From: Parapedobacter deserti
GTDB taxonomy: Bacteria > Bacteroidota > Bacteroidia > Sphingobacteriales > Sphingobacteriaceae
DNA: 64,000 bases
Assembly: GCF_042646065.1 (NCBI RefSeq)
Contig: NZ_JBHRTA010000009.1
Coordinates: 248,001 to 312,000 of the forward strand
Reading direction: 5' to 3'
Below the pieces are notes generated by a model that was not told the DNA's origin, did not search any database, and worked only from the letters and a program-made list of their open reading frames with translations. Positions 41,642 to 51,046 of this stretch are shown piece by piece. Position 1 is the first letter of the stretch. Each line of letters starts with the position of its first letter. The translations under genes and the position numbers were made by a program.

Positions 41642-44374
41642 TTGCCATCGATAGCTATACATAGGCTCCTCGTTTTCGCGTTTCTTTTTGTATCGTTGCA
41701 GGCTTGGGCTCAGCATGAACGAAAGGAAGTAAGCGGCTTCGTGATCGATACGGCTGGCACACCCTTGGTAGGGGTGAATGTGAGGCTGACCTCCATATTG
41801 GATACGGTACTGGCCGTCACCGATAAAAGTGGCGCATTCCGGTTTTCCGATATCATAGCCCCGGAGTTCCGGCTGACGTTCAGCTTGATCGGCTATAAAA
41901 TTTTGGATCGCTCGTACGCTACTAATTTTTCGGGCCAAGCCATGCAACTGCTTCCTACGGTGCTGCCTCCAGAGCAGACGTTACTCAGGGAAATTGTCAT
42001 CAATCGTGTACAGCCTATTGTGATCAAAGAGGATACAGTGCAATACAATCTTGATGCCTTCAATGTACGCGAGAATTCATTGCTCGAAGAGGCCCTGAAG
42101 CAGCTCCCTAATATACAGGTACGGCGTGACGGCAGGGTTATAGCGCATGGGAAACAGGTCAGCAGGGTGGAAGTGGACAGTAAGAATTTTTTCGGAGGCG
42201 ATGTGCTGACGGCTACCCGTAATCTGCCCGCCGAATACATTCAATCGATACAGGTAATCGATTACTACGGCGATATGGCAAACAGCACAGGAATAAAAGA
42301 TACCGAGCCAGAGAAGATACTCAACATCGTGCTGAAGGAGGACCGGAAACGAATCCGTTTTGGCCAGGTAACTGGAGGTGGAGGAACCGAAGAGCGGTAC
42401 CTTGGCAGCGTTGGAATCAATAACTTCAATGATGGGCAGGAGTTCTCTGTGCTTGGATCGCTGAATAACACCAATACCAGCCTGTTCAGCTACGGAGCGC
42501 CAAGTGGTGCCGGTACAAGGGAGCGTGGCAACGCCGATCTGACCGGAATCATGGATCCCGTAGACGGGGTCAACACGACCACATCGGCAGGGGTCAGTTA
42601 TTCGGATGACCTTTCAGATAAGGTGAGCATCTATGGAAAGTACACGTTTACAAACCGCAAAAATAACACGATCGGAAATTCGTTGCTGCAAAGCCATTAT
42701 GACCGTTACCAGATCATCAAGCAGGAAGTAAAGGAGGTCAATACAGACAACATCAACCACTTGATGGCTTGGGATATTGAAGCGCAGTTGGATGACCGTA
42801 ACTATTTGAAGGTAAGTCCCAACTTATCTTATACGGATATCACCTCCCACAATCTTAGCAACGACACCATCAGACGAAATAGTCCTGGCAGCAATGTCGT
42901 TAGTGAACGGACGTATCGCGCCGGGGAGCGGATGTCGACACCGAACTTTGATATGGACGTGCTGTATTCGCGGATGTTCAGCAAGCCGGGCCGCAAATTT
43001 GTGGTCAATATGCAGGGAAAATACTACAGTCGGGATAAGCTGGAAGACATCAACGACTACTTCGAAAGCATCAACGCCAATACCGGACAACCTGTGCTGG
43101 ACGATGCCTATTCGTTGGCCCAAGAGGTAAACAGCAACAACCAGAACCGGGTAGGGCGGCTTAGAGCGTCTTTCATCGAACCCATTGATGAGACGAGTAT
43201 TCTTGAGGTCAGCTATGAATACAATTACACGGCGATCGACAGCCGCCGCAGCGTCTGGGACATGAGAAAAGAATGGTTTGTGGATTCGCTGAGCGTCGAT
43301 TACTCCTATTTTTTTGAGAGCAACCGCGTAGGACTGAATTACCAGGTAGAGCAAAACAAGCGGCTTAAGTATACGTTAGGTTTTGGGGTGCAGCCTTTGC
43401 TGCTTCAGGGACGGACGCTTGGCGTGGATACGCTTACCCAGCACCGCAATGTCAATCTAATACCCAGCGCCGGTCTCCGCTTCCGAATCAGTGACGAGAG
43501 TGAATGGTCTATCGAGTACTTAGGGACCAATAACCAGCCCAATTTTTCGCAGATACAGCCTATACGCGACCTGACCAACTCGCAGAATATCATCATCGGC
43601 AACGCCGATCTGAAAGCGGAGTTCATCAACAGGATCACCACCCGCTTCCGTCAGACCAAATTAGGGAAGAGCCAATTTTTCGAGGCGCAGCTGGCACTCA
43701 ATCAGGTCCAGAACAAGATCGTGACCAACCGCCGGAATCCCAGCAGTACGGTTCAGGAAACCAGTTTCCGGAACACATCGGGGTATTTTGATGCCAGGGG
43801 ATACTACATGTACAGCACACCGGTATTCAACGATGATTTTCAGCTGAACCTGAATGGCACAACCGATTACGTTAATAATGTGTCGTTTATTGACGATAAA
43901 AAGAATTTCGGGCGGAACTTTATCTATTCACAGGCGTTGCAGATGAGGTATATGCTGGAGGACGTCATTGAGACCGAGATCAATACCAGTTACACCTTCA
44001 ACCGTACCCGATATTCGCTGCGGTCCAGCGATGGTATTGATGCCAACTCGTTTTTAGTTGGCCTCGCAGGTAAGGGGTACCTTTCGGACAGCTGGGCATT
44101 CGGGTTTGACCTGTCTCATCGGCTCAACAACGGATTTAACAGCTTCGTCAACGCAAACCCGACCCTGCTGAACGCATACTTTGAATGGACGTTTTTGCAC
44201 AACAACATGGCATTGCTGCGGTTCCAGGGGTTCGATTTATTCAACCAGAATACGGGGGTAACGCATGAAGTGATGGGACCGGACGCACTGTTTATGCGTA
44301 ATAACCGGCTGGCGAGATATTTTATGCTTTCATTGAACATCCGTTTGCAGCAATACTTTTCTAATAAATCATGA
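41642..44374 (+). CDS. Large outer-membrane beta-barrel protein with carboxypeptidase-regulatory-like domain
   Basis: A 910-residue protein of the 'outer membrane beta-barrel family' (TonB-receptor-like, OMP_b-brl type). A signal peptide (HRLLVFAFLFVSLQAWAQ) is followed by a CarboxypepD_reg-like domain (VSGFVIDTAGTPLVGVNVRL to LIGYKIL), a plug-like region (VQYNLDAFNVRENSLLEEALKQLPN, VEVDSKNFFGGD) and a long barrel (about 250-905). It is probably a TonB-linked transporter or adhesin; the ligand is unknown. The only usable start is a TTG at 41642, since no ATG or GTG lies between the upstream stop at 41600 and the signal peptide. Its stop overlaps the ATG of the quinone oxidoreductase gene. Confidence 0.85.
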   Translation: MPSIAIHRLLVFAFLFVSLQAWAQHERKEVSGFVIDTAGTPLVGVNVRLTSILDTVLAVTDKSGAFRFSDIIAPEFRLTFSLIGYKILDRSYATNFSGQAMQLLPTVLPPEQTLLREIVINRVQPIVIKEDTVQYNLDAFNVRENSLLEEALKQLPNIQVRRDGRVIAHGKQVSRVEVDSKNFFGGDVLTATRNLPAEYIQSIQVIDYYGDMANSTGIKDTEPEKILNIVLKEDRKRIRFGQVTGGGGTEERYLGSVGINNFNDGQEFSVLGSLNNTNTSLFSYGAPSGAGTRERGNADLTGIMDPVDGVNTTTSAGVSYSDDLSDKVSIYGKYTFTNRKNNTIGNSLLQSHYDRYQIIKQEVKEVNTDNINHLMAWDIEAQLDDRNYLKVSPNLSYTDITSHNLSNDTIRRNSPGSNVVSERTYRAGERMSTPNFDMDVLYSRMFSKPGRKFVVNMQGKYYSRDKLEDINDYFESINANTGQPVLDDAYSLAQEVNSNNQNRVGRLRASFIEPIDETSILEVSYEYNYTAIDSRRSVWDMRKEWFVDSLSVDYSYFFESNRVGLNYQVEQNKRLKYTLGFGVQPLLLQGRTLGVDTLTQHRNVNLIPSAGLRFRISDESEWSIEYLGTNNQPNFSQIQPIRDLTNSQNIIIGNADLKAEFINRITTRFRQTKLGKSQFFEAQLALNQVQNKIVTNRRNPSSTVQETSFRNTSGYFDARGYYMYSTPVFNDDFQLNLNGTTDYVNNVSFIDDKKNFGRNFIYSQALQMRYMLEDVIETEINTSYTFNRTRYSLRSSDGIDANSFLVGLAGKGYLSDSWAFGFDLSHRLNNGFNSFVNANPTLLNAYFEWTFLHNNMALLRFQGFDLFNQNTGVTHEVMGPDALFMRNNRLARYFMLSLNIRLQQYFSNKS

Positions 44375-45348
44375 TGCGGGTAATTGTCATCGAAGCTTTC
44401 GGAAGCGTGGATGGACTGGTGGTCCGCCGGCGCCCGATACCGGAACCCTCCCCCGGCGAGGTGCTTATCAAAGTGTGTGCGGCCGGTGTAAACCGTCCGG
44501 ATATCTTCCAGCGGAAAGGCCACTATCCGGCGCCACCAGGGGTGGTACAGGATATTCCAGGTTTGGAGGTGGCCGGCGTAGTCGAATCGTGCGGCACCGG
44601 GGTGACACGCTGGGTGCCCGGCGACAAGGTCTGCGCGCTGGTCGCTGGGGGCGGCTATGCTGAATTTGTAACGGTCGACGCTTCGCATTGCCTGCCTATT
44701 CCACAAAATCTTGGCTTTGAAGAGGCAGCCTGCCTGCCGGAGACCGTATTCACAGTTTGGCACAATGTATTTCAACGGGGGCTCTTGCAATCGGGAGAAA
44801 CGCTGTTGGTGCAGGGTGGGAGCGGCGGGATCGGTACCACAGCAATTCAGCTGGCCAGGCTGTTTGGTGCACAGGTTTATGCTACCGCCGGATCAGACGA
44901 GAAATGCGCGTTCTGCGAAGGCCTGGGCGCAGGGATTTGCGTGAACTACAAAACACAGGATTTTGCAGAACAGTTGTCCGGTAGACGGATCGACGTCATC
45001 CTGGACAGCATCGGCGCACCATACGTTGAAAAGCACCTTTCGCTGTTGGCTGATGAGGGACGGCTCGTGTTCATCAACGCGGCGGGAGGAAAGCGGGCAA
45101 CGCTTGATATACTTACGCTCATGCAGCGGAGACTCACGCTCACGGGAAGCACACTCAGAAGCCGTGATGCTGCTTTCAAGAGCACGCTCCGTGAAGCCGT
45201 GGAGCAGGCGGTCTGGCCGTTGGTATCTTCGGGCGCCTTCAAGCCCGTCATCCACCATGTTTTTCCCTTAGCCGAAGCACGAAGCGCCCATGAACTGATG
45301 GAATCCGGTGAATTCATCGGGAAGCTGGTGTTGACCAGTGGGCGTTAG
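44371..45348 (+). CDS. NAD(P)H-quinone oxidoreductase, zeta-crystallin/PIG3 type
   Basis: A 325-residue zinc-free medium-chain oxidoreductase. The quinone-reductase pattern is clear: VLIKVCAAGVNRPDIFQRKGHYPAPPG, GLEVAGVVESCG, PETVFTVWHNVFQ, the nucleotide site LVQGGSGGIGTTAIQLA, and DVILDSIGAPYVEKHL. It would reduce quinones with NADPH in the cytoplasm. Its ATG overlaps the stop of the outer-membrane barrel gene (ATGA), an odd couple. Confidence 0.93.
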   Translation: MMRVIVIEAFGSVDGLVVRRRPIPEPSPGEVLIKVCAAGVNRPDIFQRKGHYPAPPGVVQDIPGLEVAGVVESCGTGVTRWVPGDKVCALVAGGGYAEFVTVDASHCLPIPQNLGFEEAACLPETVFTVWHNVFQRGLLQSGETLLVQGGSGGIGTTAIQLARLFGAQVYATAGSDEKCAFCEGLGAGICVNYKTQDFAEQLSGRRIDVILDSIGAPYVEKHLSLLADEGRLVFINAAGGKRATLDILTLMQRRLTLTGSTLRSRDAAFKSTLREAVEQAVWPLVSSGAFKPVIHHVFPLAEARSAHELMESGEFIGKLVLTSGR

Positions 45349-45412
45349 CTATGGGGGCCGGAATGCTTCTCGTAACCGACGGAACCGGTTGGACTGCCGA
45401 AACATTGCGTAC

Positions 45413-45434
45413 AATGCTAAATACTTTTAGCATT
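45413..45434. promoter_or_regulatory. Perfect inverted repeat upstream of the GH92 gene
   Basis: AATGCTAAA-TACT-TTTAGCATT is a 9-bp perfect stem with a 4-nt loop, 65 bp after the quinone oxidoreductase stop and 82 bp before the GH92 start. It could be a weak terminator or an operator. Confidence 0.45.
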
Positions 45435-45443
45435 TGCGTTTTC

Positions 45444-45464
45444 CTAATATTTTCGCCATATTAG
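45444..45464. promoter_or_regulatory. Second inverted repeat upstream of GH92 (CTAATAT / ATATTAG)
   Basis: CTAATAT (45444-45450) and ATATTAG (45458-45464) are 7 bp apart. The right half with its flank reads GGCTAATAT on the minus strand, and the same GCTAATAT core occurs twice upstream of fucP. A shared regulator is possible. Confidence 0.4.
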
Positions 45465-45515
45465 CCGACTGTAATACATTAACGAATATAAATCCTATAA
45501 CAAATCTTCACGAAG

Positions 45516-47804
45516 ATGAAATCATTATTGTCCTTTTATTTCTGCTTGTTGTTTATCCCGTCTATTCATGCTCAGGAGGTGACGCAAGTAGATCATCCAT
45601 TAGATTATGTCAATCCGCTCATGGGCACGCAATCCGTCCACTTGCTGTCCAATGGCAACACCTATCCGGCCATTGCCCGGCCGTGGGGGATGAACTTCTG
45701 GTCGCCGCAAACCGGTAAAATGGGAGACGGATGGATGTACACTTATACAGCCGACAAGATACGGGGTTTCAAACAGACCCATCAACCGTCGCCCTGGATG
45801 AACGATTACGGGCAGTTTTCTATTATGCCGATCACCGGTAAGCCGACATTCGATGAAAATGAACGCGCAAGCTGGTTTTCGCATAAGGCAGAGGTAGCCC
45901 AGCCGCATTATTACAGTGTCTATCTTGCGGACCATGACCTGACCACAGAAATCACACCGACCGAACGGGCTGCACGTTTCCGCTTTACATTTCCCGAGAC
46001 CGACAGCGCCTATGTGGTGGTCGATGCGTTCGACAAAGGATCGTATGTAAAGATCATACCGGGGGAAAACAAAATCATCGGCTATACGACGCGCAATAGC
46101 GGCGGTGTGCCCGACAATTTCAAAAATTACTTCGTAATGGTGTTTGACCGCCCTTTTGCTGATGTGGCTACCTTTGCCGATTCTGCGCTGGTAGATAACC
46201 GGCTTGAAATGCAGGCAGACCACGTGGGGGCCATCGTAGGTTTCCGTATTGGCAAAAGAGGGGAACAGGTGCAGGCCAAAGTGGCTTCGTCGTTCATCAG
46301 CCATGAGCAGGCCGAATTGAACCTGCGGGAAATCGGTGACAAGGACTTCGAAACCGTTAAGCAGGAAGGCGCAGACCAATGGAACGAAGAACTTGGTAAG
46401 GTAAAGGTGGAAGGCGGGACGATCGACGAGGTACGCACGTTTTATTCCTGCCTATACCGAACGATCCTATTTCCCCGCATGTTTTATGAATACGACGCTG
46501 ACGGCAATGTGATGCACTACAGCCCGTACAACGGACAGGTGCTGCCGGGATACATGTTTACCGACACGGGATTCTGGGACACGTTCCGGGCGCTGTTCCC
46601 TTTCCTTAATCTGGTATATCCCGAGATGAGCCAGAAGATGCAGGAAGGATTGGTGAATACCTACAAAGAGGGCGGGTGGTTGCCCGAGTGGGCCAGTCCC
46701 GGCTACCGCAACATCATGGTGGGCAACAATTCGGCTTCCGTGGTGGCTGATGCTTATATCAAGGGCATGCGTGGGTATGACATCGATAAACTTTATGAGG
46801 CCGCATTGAAGGGCGCGAACAACGCCGGGCCTATCACCGCCGTGGGACGCGCCGGGGCGGAGTATTATACAACGCTCGGCTACGTGCCGTATGACGTGAA
46901 TATCAACGAAAATGCAGCCCGTTCGCTGGAGTATGCTTATGACGATTTCGCCATCTACCAGCTGGCTAAGGCGTTGGGGCGTCCGGCTGATGAGGTGGCG
47001 CTATACCGCGAGCGCAGCTTTAACTATAAGAAACTGTTTGACAAAGAAACTGGCCTGATGCGCGGGAAGAACAAGGACGGCAGCTTTCAAAGCCCTTTCA
47101 ACCCGTTCAAATGGGGCGATGCGTTTACTGAAGGCAATAGCTGGCATTACTCATGGTCGGTTTTCCAGGATGTGGAGGGGCTGGCCCAACTGATGGGAGG
47201 ACATAAAGCGTTTATCACTAAACTGGATTCGGTATTCTCGCTGCCTCCTATATTCGATGACAGCTACTACGGCTTTACCATCCACGAGATCCGCGAGATG
47301 CAGATCGCGAACATGGGACAGTACGCGCACGGCAACCAGCCTATCCAGCACATGATTTATCTATACAACTATGCCGGGGCGCCATGGAAAGCCCAATATT
47401 GGGTGAGGGAGACGATGAACCGCATGTATATGCCCACGCCCGACGGGTATTGCGGTGATGAAGACAACGGACAAACATCGGCGTGGTATGTCTTTTCGGC
47501 GTTGGGCTTTTATCCGGTCACCCCGGCTGTCGACGAATACGTCATAGGGGCGCCGCTGTTCAAGAAAGCGACCATTCAGCTGCCCGGTAACAAGACCATC
47601 GAAATCAATGCGCCCGATAATGGCAGGGAAAACCGCTATATCCGGTCGGCAAGATTCAATGGCAAAGCATATAGCAAGAACTACCTCAAGCATAGCGAAT
47701 TGATCAACGGTGCGGTACTGGATTTCGATATGTCGGATAAGCCGAATACGAAACGGGGCACCAAGCAGGCAGACTTTCCATTTTCACTGAGTTTGGAACA
47801 GTGA
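45516..47804 (+). CDS. GH92 alpha-mannosidase
   Basis: A 762-residue exported calcium-dependent exo-alpha-mannosidase (most members cut alpha-1,2 links). A signal peptide (ending about SIHAQ) is followed by an N-terminal beta domain with DYVNPLMGT and GNTYPAIARPWGMNFWSPQTG, and the (alpha/alpha)6 domain with FWDTFRALFPFLNLVYPE, GGWLPEWASPGYRNIMVGNNSASVVADAY (split by the metal site), QYAHGNQPIQHMIYLYNYAG and the acid motif GYCGDEDNGQTSAWYVFSALGFYPV. It trims mannose from N-glycans or fungal mannan. It has its own regulatory region and a strong terminator. Confidence 0.95.
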   Translation: MKSLLSFYFCLLFIPSIHAQEVTQVDHPLDYVNPLMGTQSVHLLSNGNTYPAIARPWGMNFWSPQTGKMGDGWMYTYTADKIRGFKQTHQPSPWMNDYGQFSIMPITGKPTFDENERASWFSHKAEVAQPHYYSVYLADHDLTTEITPTERAARFRFTFPETDSAYVVVDAFDKGSYVKIIPGENKIIGYTTRNSGGVPDNFKNYFVMVFDRPFADVATFADSALVDNRLEMQADHVGAIVGFRIGKRGEQVQAKVASSFISHEQAELNLREIGDKDFETVKQEGADQWNEELGKVKVEGGTIDEVRTFYSCLYRTILFPRMFYEYDADGNVMHYSPYNGQVLPGYMFTDTGFWDTFRALFPFLNLVYPEMSQKMQEGLVNTYKEGGWLPEWASPGYRNIMVGNNSASVVADAYIKGMRGYDIDKLYEAALKGANNAGPITAVGRAGAEYYTTLGYVPYDVNINENAARSLEYAYDDFAIYQLAKALGRPADEVALYRERSFNYKKLFDKETGLMRGKNKDGSFQSPFNPFKWGDAFTEGNSWHYSWSVFQDVEGLAQLMGGHKAFITKLDSVFSLPPIFDDSYYGFTIHEIREMQIANMGQYAHGNQPIQHMIYLYNYAGAPWKAQYWVRETMNRMYMPTPDGYCGDEDNGQTSAWYVFSALGFYPVTPAVDEYVIGAPLFKKATIQLPGNKTIEINAPDNGRENRYIRSARFNGKAYSKNYLKHSELINGAVLDFDMSDKPNTKRGTKQADFPFSLSLEQ

Positions 47805-47835
47805 TTTTTAGGGACTGCCATTTTAAACAAACAAG

Positions 47836-47863
47836 CCCGCTGAGTCATCAGCGGGTTTTTTTT
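47836..47863 (+). terminator. Rho-independent terminator after GH92
   Basis: An 8-bp stem (cccgctga / tcagcggg, 47836-47843 with 47848-47855) with a GTCA loop is followed by eight T residues. Confidence 0.9.
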
Positions 47864-47887
47864 ATATATTTCGTTCTTTAACGTTGA

Positions 47888-49903
47888 TTATGGTCGTTTT
47901 GAGGTGTTGTCCGTAAAAAGTTCATTTTTTACTTCAGACGACAATTCGATGAAGCGCTCATACTGTTTCAGGACATCTGCAATGATCTCCTTTTTGGTAA
48001 AAGACTCGACATTATAACCTGTCCTGTTGTCTCCGAAAAAGGTTTTGGGGATATAGGTGTTGTTGCCAGCGGCACCCGGAACATTTTCTTCGTTAACCAG
48101 AAAGTCGGAAATCACTTTTGATTGATTGCGGACGCCGTATACAAAATCCTCGATCAACGCATGCTTGATGGTAAGTGCCACTTCCATGGGTCTTTCCCTC
48201 GTCGTAACCACGGCGGCTATTCCACGGCTGTTAAATTCGTCTGCAAGCTCATTCAGCGCCGGCTGCACCGTCTGCAGCATGAAATCGGCGACCGCCTCCT
48301 TGCTTTTGAACGACAGGATTCGCTGAAGGCGATCTTTCCAAAACTCGCCCGACCAGTAGCTTGTTGCTGGAGACAATGCCCTCCCGTAATAATTGTTGTC
48401 TATGATTAATCCCTGTATGAGGCTATAGCAGAACAGGAGCATAATGATGGAAAACGGCAAGGCCGTGATCAATGTCATCGTTTGCAATGACTGCAACCCA
48501 CCGGCGTTGAGCAGAACAAGCGCCAGAAGCGCCAGCAATACCCCCCAGAATACGAGCTGCCATTTCGGCGACTTGGCGGCGTTTTTGGTGGCAATGCTGT
48601 TCATTACGAACATTCCCGAATCAGCAGATGTAACAAAAAATATGAAGATGATCAATATGGCTACAGCGCTGCTTATCGCCGGGACCGGAAAATGAGATAA
48701 GAACAGGAACAATAGCTCGTCTGCGTTGTCGGCCATACGGCTCAGCGCGCCATGCGTTACGTTGCGATCCACCCAAGTTGCACTGTTCCCAAATACGGTC
48801 ATCCATAAAAAATTAAAAGCCGTCGGTATGATCAAGACGGCACCGATAAACTCCCTGATCGTACGGCCGCGCGATATTCTTGCAATAAACAAGCCGACAT
48901 AAGGCGCCCAGGAAATCCACCATGCCCAGTATAGAATCGTCCAATTGAAAAACCAAGGCTGCGTTTCCGGTTCATATGCATAGGTATTAAAAGTTAAATT
49001 GAAAAACTGGTTGATATAATAGCCGATTCCTTCAGAAAAGGATCCGAGCAGAAAGACTGTCGGGCCGACGATGATGATAAAAAGCATAAACGCAACCGCG
49101 ATAATGATATTAAGTTGACTCAAGAACTTGATCCCTTTATTGAGTCCGGAAGTGGTAGAAAGTATGGCGATAGCCATGATGACCGATACAATGGCCACCT
49201 GGTATCCGAACCCGCTGCCGCCCAGCACGCCCACCTGAACCAGTCCGGCGTTTAACTGTACCACTCCGAATCCTAACGTGGTGGTAATGCCGAAAAACGT
49301 GCTGCATAAAGCAAAGGTGTCGATGACATCGCCCCCAATCCCGTTAACCTTATTTTTCAGAATCGGATAAAAGCAATTGCGGAGCGAGAGAGGTAACTTG
49401 AACCGATAGGTAAAGTATGCTAATGACAAACCGACTACGCCATAGATGGCCCAGGCGTGTATACCCCAATGAAAGAATGTGTATAATTGTGCATTCTTTG
49501 CTCGCGTGATGTCATTCAGCGGCCTGAACGTCTGGTCTGAAAAGTGTGATATGGGCTCCGCCACACCAAAATACATCAAGCCGATTCCCATTCCAGCAGC
49601 AAAAAGCATGGATATCCATGAAAAGAACGAATGTTCCGGCTCGGCATGGTTGTCGCCCAGTTTGATGGATCCGTATTTGCTGAAAACCAAGAAAAAAAGG
49701 AAAATGACGAAGAAGGTTACTGACCAGACGTACATCCAGTTCATATTAACAAATATCCAGTCCTGAACACGGCCCAACAACGTGGCAGTACGGTTAGGGA
49801 ATACGCTTGAAACAAATGTAACGGAAAGGATGAATACTAAACTGGGTATCATGATACCCTTTTTAAAGGTGCTGTATGCGGACAGCTTTTTGATACTGAG
49901 CAT
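47888..49903 (-). CDS. BCCT-family betaine/choline/carnitine transporter
   Basis: A 671-residue permease with 12 membrane spans. The family signature around FNWTILYWAWWISWAPYVGLFIARISRGRTIREF (spans 8-9) is plain, as are FFSWISMLFAAGMGIGLMYFGVAEP and FFHWGIHAWAIYG. A hydrophilic C-terminal domain of about 150 residues (from about 520) is of the BetT type, which in other bacteria senses osmotic state. The likely substrate is choline or glycine betaine, for osmoprotection. It lies 87 bp downstream of the AraC gene on the same strand. Confidence 0.93.
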   Translation of the reverse strand: MLSIKKLSAYSTFKKGIMIPSLVFILSVTFVSSVFPNRTATLLGRVQDWIFVNMNWMYVWSVTFFVIFLFFLVFSKYGSIKLGDNHAEPEHSFFSWISMLFAAGMGIGLMYFGVAEPISHFSDQTFRPLNDITRAKNAQLYTFFHWGIHAWAIYGVVGLSLAYFTYRFKLPLSLRNCFYPILKNKVNGIGGDVIDTFALCSTFFGITTTLGFGVVQLNAGLVQVGVLGGSGFGYQVAIVSVIMAIAILSTTSGLNKGIKFLSQLNIIIAVAFMLFIIIVGPTVFLLGSFSEGIGYYINQFFNLTFNTYAYEPETQPWFFNWTILYWAWWISWAPYVGLFIARISRGRTIREFIGAVLIIPTAFNFLWMTVFGNSATWVDRNVTHGALSRMADNADELLFLFLSHFPVPAISSAVAILIIFIFFVTSADSGMFVMNSIATKNAAKSPKWQLVFWGVLLALLALVLLNAGGLQSLQTMTLITALPFSIIMLLFCYSLIQGLIIDNNYYGRALSPATSYWSGEFWKDRLQRILSFKSKEAVADFMLQTVQPALNELADEFNSRGIAAVVTTRERPMEVALTIKHALIEDFVYGVRNQSKVISDFLVNEENVPGAAGNNTYIPKTFFGDNRTGYNVESFTKKEIIADVLKQYERFIELSSEVKNELFTDNTSKRP

Positions 49904-49990
49904 AATAGTATGCGTTTAGTTTATATTATCCTCAAAAATGCGCTTCCCCTAGGGATCGCTCAAGTAGAAAACGCTTATTCCGGTCATTTG

Positions 49991-50857
49991 TTAGCAAAAG
50001 TAGGTTTTTTGATAATTCAGCGGGCTCTTTCCCGTAAGCTGTTTGAAGTATTTATGGAATCCCGCAAAGTTATGGAAGCCGCTTTCGTAACAGATCTGCT
50101 TGACATTCATGTTGTTTTCGATAAGCAGCTTGCAGGCATTGCCCACGCGTAGTTCGATGAGAAACTGGGAAAACGTTTTGCCGGTCCTCGATTTGAAGTA
50201 GCGACAGAATGCGTTGCTGCTCATGCCGGCTACTTCGGCAATCTCATCCAGTGTAATCCGCCGTTTGAAGTGCTGCAGCGCGAAGTCGTAGATGTTGTTG
50301 ATGCGGTCATTTTCGCCGCGCTGGAAATGCGGGTGGAAACCAACGGAGGAAAGCAAGCAGACGTCGTCCGCATGAGCGATGACTGTGAGTGCCTCCATCA
50401 GTAAAATGATCCGCTTAGCGCCCGCCGTCACCAATAATTCTCCAAGAAGCTTCTGAACGGCAGAACGGGCTTTCCCCGAAATGGCAATTCCTCGCTTTGC
50501 GGTACAGAGCAACTGCTTGATGGCTGTATTTTCCGGTAGGTCGAGAAAAGTTGCGCCCCAGAAGTCGTCGTTGAAATGTGCCACGCGTATGTCTGCTTCT
50601 TCCATGCCTTCCTGTTTGACATACCGGTTGTCAAAGCTCCAATAATGGGGGAGGTTAGCGCCGATCAGCACGACATCACCTGCGCCGAAGTTGCGGATGC
50701 TATCGCCGACGAATTGGGTACCGTGCCCCTTTGCGAAGTGAATAAGTTCAACCTCACGGTGGTAGTGCCAGCGGTTGTTGACCTGCGGAACGGTGTCGCG
50801 CCTCACGCTGAACGAGTGGGCAGGGGAGGTGCTTACTTTGCGTAATTGAGGTTTCAT
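49991..50857 (-). CDS. AraC-family transcriptional regulator, candidate activator of the fucose operon
   Basis: A 288-residue regulator. The N-terminal cupin (WHYHREVELIHFAKGHGTQFVGD, GDVVLIGANLPHYW) would bind a sugar; the C-terminal double helix-turn-helix (about residues 185-285) has ITLDEIAEVAGMSSNAFCRYFKSRTGKTFSQFL and MNVKQICYESGFHNFAGFHKYFKQLTGKSPLNY. It is divergent from the fucP operon, and the shared 189-bp region contains a 21-bp-spaced direct repeat of the kind bound by AraC proteins. It is therefore the best candidate regulator of L-fucose use. Confidence 0.93.
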   Translation of the reverse strand: MKPQLRKVSTSPAHSFSVRRDTVPQVNNRWHYHREVELIHFAKGHGTQFVGDSIRNFGAGDVVLIGANLPHYWSFDNRYVKQEGMEEADIRVAHFNDDFWGATFLDLPENTAIKQLLCTAKRGIAISGKARSAVQKLLGELLVTAGAKRIILLMEALTVIAHADDVCLLSSVGFHPHFQRGENDRINNIYDFALQHFKRRITLDEIAEVAGMSSNAFCRYFKSRTGKTFSQFLIELRVGNACKLLIENNMNVKQICYESGFHNFAGFHKYFKQLTGKSPLNYQKTYFC

Positions 50858-50929
50858 TAAGTTAGTTATTCATCAATAAATGGTTGCCGCTTGACGGTAT
50901 TCTTCAATCATATGTGCTGATCTGAGACA

Positions 50930-50974
50930 ATATTAGTAAATATGCGCTAATATAACTTAATATCTCGCTAATAT
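50930..50974 (+). promoter_or_regulatory. Candidate AraC-type operator upstream of fucP
   Basis: CGCTAATAT occurs at 50945-50953 and 50966-50974, exactly 21 bp apart (two helical turns), in direct orientation. An inverted copy ATATTAG lies at 50930-50936. The sites lie 73-117 bp before the fucP ATG, where a class I/II activator would bind. Confidence 0.55.
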
Positions 50975-51046
50975 GTTATCAGCTTTTATCCGCTTTCTTT
51001 ACTTACTTTGCGTGGCATAAGCAGATAAACCAATGCAATAAACCAA

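Noticed and set aside
45600..46379. 259-codon open frame antisense to GH92
   Set aside because: Overlaps conserved GH92 sequence and shows no protein-like motifs.
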